Under the pieces are notes generated by a model, which was not told the origin of the DNA, did not search any database, and saw nothing but the letters and a program-made list of their open reading frames with translations. A stretch of 64,000 bases of DNA from Helianthus annuus. Lineage: Eukaryota; Streptophyta; Magnoliopsida; Asterales; Asteraceae. Shown in pieces: positions 57,301 to 64,000 of this stretch. The stretch covers positions 115,756,088 through 115,820,087 of the forward strand of contig NC_035436.2 in NCBI RefSeq assembly GCF_002127325.2, written 5' to 3'. The position numbers and the translations under genes are program-made. Position 1 is the first letter of the stretch, and each line of letters opens with the position of its first letter.

Positions 57301-57722
57301 TGTCCTTGTACAAAAATTCAATTAGTACGTGGTGTACACAAGAAAACTTGATTTATACAAGAATACTTTATTTAAACAAGATACATACCATGTTTTCATA
57401 CATGGTATGCAAAACGCATGAACTCACTCAACTTTAGGTTGATGCTTTCCAAAATTACATGTATTTCAGGTGACAGGATGGATCTTGGGCGCAAGTGTCG
57501 TAACTAGAAGTAGACTACAAGTTTAGATGTCATCCACTTTTGTTGAATTGTAACCTAGATGAAGGTTGTGTTTTAAAACTTAAATAACAAGTGTTTATAA
57601 TACTCAAAATTTTCCGAATGGATGAACATCGTAGTAAATCATGTAGTTGTTTATTATGATTGAATGCAATGATAACAAGCTAGTCACACATCATACGCTT
57701 CCGCAAAAGACAGGGTGTGACA
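54394..57722 (+). repeat. Element D 3' LTR
   Basis: 3,329 bp, TGTGACAACCG to GGGTGTGACA, with four 19-bp minisatellite units instead of six. The splice-like pair is conserved at 55506 and 57469. Confidence 0.85.
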
Positions 57723-57727
57723 CAATC

Positions 57728-59016
57728 TTCGCACCTCGCTTACGGATTAAACTCACAAGTCTTGTTATTCTATTCATCCTGGTGCAGACAAAATGTATAA
57801 GGATCTTCAAACCCAGTATTGGTGACCGGGTATGAAGAAAGACATTGCCTTATATGTTTCTAAATGCCTTACTTGTCTTAAGGTTAAGGCAGAACACCAA
57901 CATCCCTCTAGATTATTGGAGCAACCAGAGATTCCGGTTTGGAAATGGGAAAACATTTCTATGGATCTCGTTACCAAGTTACCGCGCACTAAAAGGGGTC
58001 ATGACGCCATTTGGGTTGTTATTGATCGTCTTACAAAGTCAGCACATTTCCTGCTGATCCGTGAGGATCTATCTGCTGACAAGTTGGCCAAAATATATGT
58101 TGATGAGATTGTATCTCGACATGGTGTTCCGTTGAACATTATATCTAACAGAGATGCTTGATTCTCGTCTCGCTTTTGGAGAACCATGCAATCTGCCAGG
58201 GGAACCCAACTGCACTTGAGCACAGCATACCATCCGCAGACAGATGGTCAATCTGAGAGAACAATCCAGACATTGGAGGATATGCTTAGAGCTTGTGTGA
58301 TCGATTTTGGTGGTAGTTGGGATTCGCATATAACTTTGATCGAATTCTCCTACAACAATAGTTATCACTCTAGCATCAATATGGCACCTTTCGAAGCTTT
58401 ATACGGTCGAAAATGTCGTTCACCGGTCTGCTGGAATGAGATAGGTGAAGCTCAGCTTACTGGACCTGAACTCATTTTAGAGACTACAGATTAGGTCAAG
58501 AAGATTCGTGATAACCTACAGGCAGCTAGAAGCCGTCAAAAGAGTTACGCGGATCGACGACACAAGCCCTTAGAATTTCAAGTCGGTGATCACGTCCTAC
58601 TCAAGGTGTCCCCTTGGAAAGGTGTGATTAGATTTGGAAAGAAAGGAAAACTTGCACCACGCTATGTTGGACCATTCAAGATCGTTGAAAGAATCGGAAA
58701 AGTAGCCTACAGACTTGAGCTACCTCCTGAACTTGGAAATGTTCATCCAACTTTCCACGTGTCCAATCTCAAAAAGTGTTTAGCTGATGAGAACCTCCAC
58801 ACACCACTTGATGAAATTCGTGTTTATAACACGATGCACTTCGTTGAGAAAACTGTGGAAATCATGGACCGTGAAGTCAAGAAGCTCAAACGCAAGCGTA
58901 TTCCTATTGTCAAAGTTCGCTGGGAATCTAAACGTGGCCCAGAGTTTACTTGGGAATGTGAAGATCAAATGAAAGCGAAATATCCACATTTATTCTCACA
59001 AGTTTCCTCTAAATAA
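57728..59016 (+). pseudogene. Element F integrase and chromodomain-like tail, broken
   Basis: A single frame with stops at 57748 (same position as 31377 in C), 57823 (TGG to TGA), 58159 (CGA to TGA) and 58492 (AAG to TAG). It contains [41 protein letters not shown] and the ending [11 protein letters not shown]. It retains residues lost in C, for example GQSER and CWNE, and vice versa. Confidence 0.8.
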
Positions 59017-59050
59017 ATTTCGGGACGAAATTTCCTCAAGTAGGGGAGAC

Positions 59051-60925
59051 TGTGACATCTGTACTTGTGATATCATTTTACAAACTCGAAACAATACATT
59101 AATAATAAAATAGTGTGTTTTGATCCCAATGTTTGTCATTTATGTTTGATTTTATGCACTAGTTGATTTTTGATCGATTTAGAACTCTATATCTCTTTCT
59201 AGAGAGTTATACGCAAACTGATGCGTAAACATGGTCAGTTTAAAGCGACAAACACTCCGGGACAGCAACATAAGCTTAACATACCTTAAATAACCTTTAC
59301 ATAACTTAGAGATAAGTTTTAAAGGCTTTGGTATGGTAAAAACAAGTTTATTCGCTCTCAGGGACTATTTGCGTCAACTTGCAAAAGTCTGCCTTTTTGT
59401 GAGACAACGTATAGTCCGGGACTTGATCATAAGTTAAACATACCATATATAACCTAAACATGGCTTAGAAATAAGCTTTGATGGGTTCGGTGTGCGAAAA
59501 CATGCTTATATGATCCTACAGGGGCTAAAAGTGTCAAAAACGGCGTAAGTTTGCGTTTCCGCGCATATCTTACGTTCTGACCACATCTGTACATCCAAAA
59601 TTTTTATACACACTAAAATATTTTTATTTTAGTGATCGACATGCAAAAATACCATTCTTCGCTTAATTTGGTTCGTTTTCGCGTCCGTTTGAGTTTCGTC
59701 GTAATTTAACGAACAACGCGACCGTACGACCAAACGAGCCGACATCCGAGAGTTCTCCAAGCATATTTTGAGTCCTCTAAACCCTATTGACCTTGTAGAG
59801 CCTTGAAAATGGCTTAACGGGTGTCAAAAGTGCCAAAAATGGACTCGAATACACGCAGGGACTAAAGCTGTAATTATCTCAAACTTGTGCTGAACTGGGG
59901 AGCCCAGGCAGGGCGCGTAACCCCCTCCCCATTTCTTACGCGGGCCGCCTGAATAGCCCAGTGACCAGAAAGTTTGTTTTTGCTGCTGTTTGATAATTCA
60001 GGGGCTGTTTATGCAAATTCTTTGTGTGATGGGCAAGTTTAAGTGTTTACCAAGGCCTCTAATCATCTCCTAACACTTGTATGGCCATGATCATTGCTTG
60101 GGAGTTACACAAAACTTGGCATGAACTTGTAAGCTCACCACAACTCTAAATAGCCCAACGCTTTCATTTGTTCCTTGCTCATTCCTCTCTTCTCTTCTCT
60201 ACATCTTCTTTGGGAGCTTCCTAATCTGATTTGGGAATTGTTTTCTTTGTAGAAAAGATAGCAAGGACTTTAGTGAGCATTCTTTCATTCCTTTTATTGC
60301 TTACTAGTTTAAAAAGTCAAACAGTATTTGACTTTCAGTTTGACCAGTCAATGGTCAACGCAAAGTTCGGTTGAACTTTGCAACGTGATTGTAATCACGT
60401 TGGTTATAATCCTTAGTGATTCTACCCGCTGATTACCACGTTAACTAGGTGTAGTGATGAGTCAAAGTTTCGGTCAAAATGCGTTTTAGCACGCATTTTG
60501 AAACGGAACTACTTTTAGGTATCAAAACACTTTGTTTTGATACCAAATCAGTAGGTTAAACATGTTTTGACATGTTTAACTCGTCACTATTAATTTTGTG
60601 CTTGTTTAGGGTCGTAAGTTAAGCGGTCTAAACAACCGCTTAGACTTTCGAACCCGACCCGTTTGGTTGATCATTAGGATCCAACCAAGCTTAGTTAGTG
60701 ATCATAATTGCATAGGGAATAACCACTGAGGTTATACCTTATGATCACATAGGATTGGTTAGTCATTTGCTAGTTAGCTTGTATGCCCATAGGAAATGAC
60801 CAAAACGCCCTTTTGAAGCATAAATCCGTATTTTGCCTATATGAACATATTTTTGACATATAATCTGATTTAGTAACATGTCTAGGATAATTGGGCATGT
60901 AAGACTTGGCATAGCACATAGTTAA
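59051..60925 (+). repeat. Element F LTR, first half
   Basis: Matches the C LTR from its first base for 1,875 bp, then is cut by G at GTTAA (60921-60925, the expected target duplication). The TATA box is altered to CTCTAAATAG at about 60145. The rest presumably lies beyond the window. Confidence 0.8.
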
Positions 60926-61660
60926 TGTTGGGATTGAACCCTATCAGAGGAACAGATAATTAAAGCCAAAACTGGATCAGAGTAGTGGATCTAGAATAAG
61001 CAGATGATTACCTACAAACCTCTCCCCTTGAAAGTGAATTCAACATCTGCTGACCTCCTATCTGCTGATCTTGCAAAATACTGACCTACAACTGTTGCTC
61101 AAGTAAAGACCTGATGATAGACTAAAGCCCTGCTGATTCAATCTACTGCCTTGAGTCAAGCACTGCTGATCCGGACAAGTGCTGCTGGGTTCACAGCAGT
61201 GGAAGGTTGCAGCAACTGATCAATAGTCTGTTTTGTTATATAATGTAATAGCAGTAGTTAACACAGCAGTGTTTGTATAGATCAGAGGTTAGAGTTTGTT
61301 AGGAGGTTAGATGTCACTTTCATGGTGACGTCAGCTAAGATGCTCAGTAGTTTGCAAGTGCCAATAAATAGTTCAGTACTTTGTACTGTTCTATTAGCTC
61401 TTTTGCACAATCGTCTTCTTTGCACGAACAAACAACTGAGCTCTGGCTGAGGGGGAGTTTGCATTCATTCATCAATCATTGTAATTGCTGTTGAAATAAA
61501 TTCAATCTTTCGATTCCTTGTGTAAAGATGTCTGATCAAAGTATTACTCTCGTTTGATTGTATGCAAAGTTTGTTTACATCTTAATTCCGCTGCACACTC
61601 ATCCATTTTCATTTTAATTTCAAACACAAAATACAATCAAAATCAAACTCAGATCTAACA
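60926..61660 (+). repeat. Element G 5' LTR
   Basis: 735 bp, TG...CA ends. The upstream half has many CTGCTGA/CTGATC-like words. Only the 5' copy is in the window, so age cannot be judged. Confidence 0.8.
61326..61333 (+). promoter_or_regulatory. TGACGTCA bZIP-type site in element G LTR
   Basis: A perfect palindromic TGACGTCA about 30 bp upstream of a TATA-like AATAAATAG (61363-61371). TGACG/ACGT motifs bind plant bZIP (TGA-class) factors and occur in stress-responsive LTR promoters. The placement suggests a functional U3 element. Confidence 0.45.
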
Positions 61661-61662
61661 AT

Positions 61663-61674
61663 TGGTATCAGAGC
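61663..61674 (+). other. Element G primer binding site (tRNA-Met)
   Basis: TGGTATCAGAGC two bases after the LTR. Confidence 0.85.
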
Positions 61675-61824
61675 TACGACAGTCAAATTTGATTTAACAA
61701 TCATTTTGACGTAAGTAGTTCAGCTCATAACAGTTGATACTGATCGTTTGTTCGTTTGTTGAAAAACAGAGCAAGGATTAATCACCATTAAAGTTGATTT
61801 CTCAGTGTCTGTAAAACAACAAGA

Positions 61825-64000
61825 ATGAAGTCACAATCTCAGGATGATAAGAACAACATCGGCTCTCTTTTTAAACCACCTATGCTAAAAAGAAATGAGT
61901 ACAACATCTGGCAGAGGAGGATGGGTCACATCCTCGCTCAACAAAGCACAGGTTGTTGGAGGTCTGTCGTCTTTGGGCCCCATGTTCCTACAGTGCCAAG
62001 CGCTGAAGATACGAAAAAGTTCGTTCCAAAACCAGTCGAAAACTATACCGAAACCGACTTTCAAAAGATCGAACTAGATGCTAAAGCGTTTAGCATCATA
62101 GCTTCAGCACTGCCCAATGAAATATATGCTGGACTGTTACACTGTAACAGTGCCAAAGAGTTGTGGGACGCGCTTAAGGAATAGTTTGGGGGAACCGAAG
62201 AAGTTATAGAAAACAATAGGAAATCATGAACCAACAGTATGAAACATTTTGTCATGTTAAAGGTGAATCACTGACGCAACAATTTGAGCGTTTCAGTTGT
62301 CTCATCAGTGAACTGAGGCTTGTTAAAACCACTTTTACAAATTCAACTCAAAATAGCAGGTTCCTCAGGTCACTGCCAGAAAAATGGGACACCATAGCTT
62401 TTGTCACCCGAAATTCACCTGAGTTCAAGGATCTGACCTTGACCCAACTTCACGGTCGACTCCTGACCTACGAAAGGGAGTTGAACCAGAAAAGGAAGTT
62501 ACAAGAGTCAGGAAAAACTGTTGATGATTATACATTCGGTAACACTGCTCTTTTGGGTCAAGAAGAATCTCGGAGTAGTGGTAAGGATCAGGGTTATGAT
62601 CACTTCATTGACATAACTGCTGGTGCAAATTTTAACAACCCTGATCCTCACTCTACAAGTTATGCATTCACTGCAAACGAAAACCAGATGTCAGACAATC
62701 TAAGCTTTGAACTCAATGATCTACAGCATTTTGACCCCACTGATTTAGAGGAAATGGACATCCTGCATCAACTGGCCTTGCTAAGTGTTAGAACTAGCAA
62801 ATTTTATAAAAGAACAGGGCGAAAATTCCCAGGTTTGCATGGGAATCTAAGGGTTGGGTTGGATAAATCGAAAATCAAGTGCTACAAGTGTAATAGGTTG
62901 GGACACTTTGCTAGGGAATGTAGGAGTTAAACTACTGGTCCCATAATCACTCATCCTAGCTCAAATCCTAGACCTTAAAATCAAGGCACTATGCACTATG
63001 CCCAATATGCTCCAGCAGCTCAAGTGAACACTGCTCACTATGCTGCTGCCCCTGTGCCAGTGCACTATGTCCAAACCACTGTTCCACAAATCCAATATGT
63101 TCAAACCCCTGTCCCTCAGGCACAAGTGCAGCCTGCACCTCAAACCACTGCTCTAGCAGCAGTACAACCAGATCAACAAAGTTTTTTCACTCAAGGGTTT
63201 GTTGACTGGAGCAGTATGCCTGAAGACCTAAGTGATGAAAATTTTCCACTCTATGCTTCTAATGTTTCTTCTAATAATGAATTTTGTTTGATGGCATTAG
63301 AGTCAATACAGGAGGGGGTTGAAACTGAGGAGGAACAGCTGGAAATTGAAACAGTGGATGAGGTGACTGAAGCAGTGGTTACTGCTGTGGCTGAAGAACT
63401 ACTGTTGGAAGAAAGTTCAGGAACCCTGATTGAACCACTGACAGACCCATGGTCCGAAGAAAACAAGGAAGAGAAGAAAGAAGAAAAAGCAGGTGAGAAA
63501 GAAGACGGAGCTGAAGATGAAGAAGATCCTCAATGTGATTGTGCAATGATGGCTGCTGCCAAGGTATCACCTCAAGTTCTTGAAAAACTGTGTTCTGACA
63601 ATTGCATTATTGCTTTTGCTAACATCAAAGAGGTGAATGAAAACCTTCGGGATAAAATCTTTTCTGATGAAGTCAAATTTGAAAGATCTCTAAAAGAACT
63701 TAAAAACAATTTGGCTGAAAAAGACAAAGAGATTAGCAGCATGGAAGAAGAGCAGAGCATAACCAAAACTCAACTCCAAACTTTGGTAGAAAAATACCAA
63801 GTTTGCAAAAAGGAGTTAGAGTCCACCCAAATCACATGTGAAAGATGGGTGGAATCATGCAAAGGGTATGAGGTTATGCTTGAAAAACAGATAAAAAGCA
63901 ATGTGAAATTTGGGGTTGGTTATAGAAAACATGATGATGAAAACACTGCTTTTGGAAAATCTGTTCAAACCACTGATGTAACCACTGAGTTCATCCCCAC
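61825..64000 (+). pseudogene. gag: Element G gag (Copia type), broken and incomplete at window end
   Basis: Starts ATG at 61825 (MKSQSQDDKNNIGSLFKPP). Copia-type Gag core: the YNIWQRRMGHIL segment, then AKELWDALKE with a TAG at 62182 where Gln is expected and a one-base loss near 62222. The frame then runs 62226-62927, with QQFERFSCLISELR, the zinc knuckle CYKCNRLGHFAREC (62880-62921) and a TAA at 62928. A second TAA follows at 62976. Beyond it the same frame is open to the end of the window: Gln/Pro/Ala repeats (QYVQTPVPQAQVQ), an acidic Glu/Lys stretch (about 63420-63530) and a long coiled coil. Pol would be beyond the window. Confidence 0.8.

Larger units (their letters stand above)
34241..57722 (+). 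mobile_element. Element D: decayed Ty3 retrotransposon, split by E
   Basis: LTRs at 34241-37605 and 54394-57722 are flanked by the 5-bp target duplication CAATC (34236-34240 and 57723-57727). Without E it is about 11.6 kb. A tRNA-Met primer site, a long leader, a gag split by E, and a badly decayed pol are present. A purine tract GGTGGGAGAC precedes the 3' LTR. Similarity to C in the reverse transcriptase and C-terminal regions places it near the Tekay-type chromoviruses. Confidence 0.85.
57723..60925 (+). mobile_element. Element F: 3' fragment of a C-family element
   Basis: Begins inside integrase, 25 bp before a stop codon shared with C, and continues through the C-terminal region (57728-59016), purine tract and LTR (from 59051). 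The LTR is interrupted at 60926 by element G. It is closely similar to C (31354-32645 and the LTRs). The first five bases are also the right target duplication of D. Confidence 0.8.
60926..64000 (+). mobile_element. Element G: 5' part of a Copia-type LTR retrotransposon
   Basis: LTR 60926-61660 (TGTTGGGATTG to AGATCTAACA), primer site at 61663, then a Copia-type gag with a long C-terminal coiled coil running off the window. The second half of gag resembles that of A in layout (knuckle, then long Glu/Lys-rich helices), again Sirevirus-like. The left target site is GTTAA. Confidence 0.8.

Noticed and set aside
9077..61674. TGGTATCAGAGC sites as tRNA gene fragments
   Set aside because: Each lies a few bases after an LTR end and is only 12-13 bases long; they are primer binding sites.

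Overview
This is a plant nuclear window made almost entirely of transposable elements. I found no host gene that I can defend, and no tRNA, rRNA or CRISPR locus. The composition is AT-rich and dense with microsatellites. LTR retrotransposons are primed by initiator tRNA-Met (TGGTATCAGAGC) or tRNA-Asp (TGGCGCCGTTGCC). Together with Tekay-like Ty3 elements, an Athila element and Sirevirus-like Copia elements with very long Gag proteins, this points to a large repeat-rich eudicot genome. My impression is Asteraceae (sunflower or lettuce type), but that rests on family resemblance, not on a search.

Layout. 1-8.6 kb: AT-rich DNA with small elements. These are a 288-bp Mutator-type MITE inside a 120-bp tandem repeat, a second foldback element, two SINE-like copies, a long TAA microsatellite, and a minus-strand Helitron (5689-7731) with duplicated 5' ends and a four-fold repeated 3' hairpin inside it. 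8630-16039: element A, a complete Copia-type insertion (445-bp LTRs, GATCC target duplication) that carries gag but no pol, inserted in the tail of another Helitron that ends at 16334. 16.3-19.2 kb: a 288-bp tandem duplication, a second MITE with a 9-bp target duplication, and a minus-strand coding relic.

19.2 kb to the end is a nested stack. Element B (Ty3, 2.4-kb LTR) is cut at 22001 by H, a reversed LTR related to D. H is cut at 25101 by C (Tekay-like Ty3; capsid part of gag missing, pol in one frame with six nonsense codons). The 3' LTR of C stops at 34227 and abuts a C-family fragment, F, that begins inside integrase. D (34241-57722, CAATC target duplication) sits at that junction. D is itself split inside gag by E, an Athila element on the minus strand (39158-51008, GAAGC target duplication). 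The LTR of F is interrupted at 60926 by G, a Copia element that runs off the window. The relative order of insertion is B, H, C/F, D, E, with G also later than F.

The coding capacity is defective everywhere: A lacks pol, C and E lack the capsid part of gag, D is heavily decayed, F is truncated and G has gag breaks. Movement, where recent, would have needed proteins from other copies. The most interesting signals are non-coding. Matching splice-site-like pairs recur inside several long Ty3 LTRs and suggest a roughly 2-kb leader intron. Three unrelated elements (A, B, E) each carry their own array of a short motif in LTR and leader sequence: TTCCGCTTGAA, TCGCACAAG, and paired CACGGCCCCGTG hairpins.
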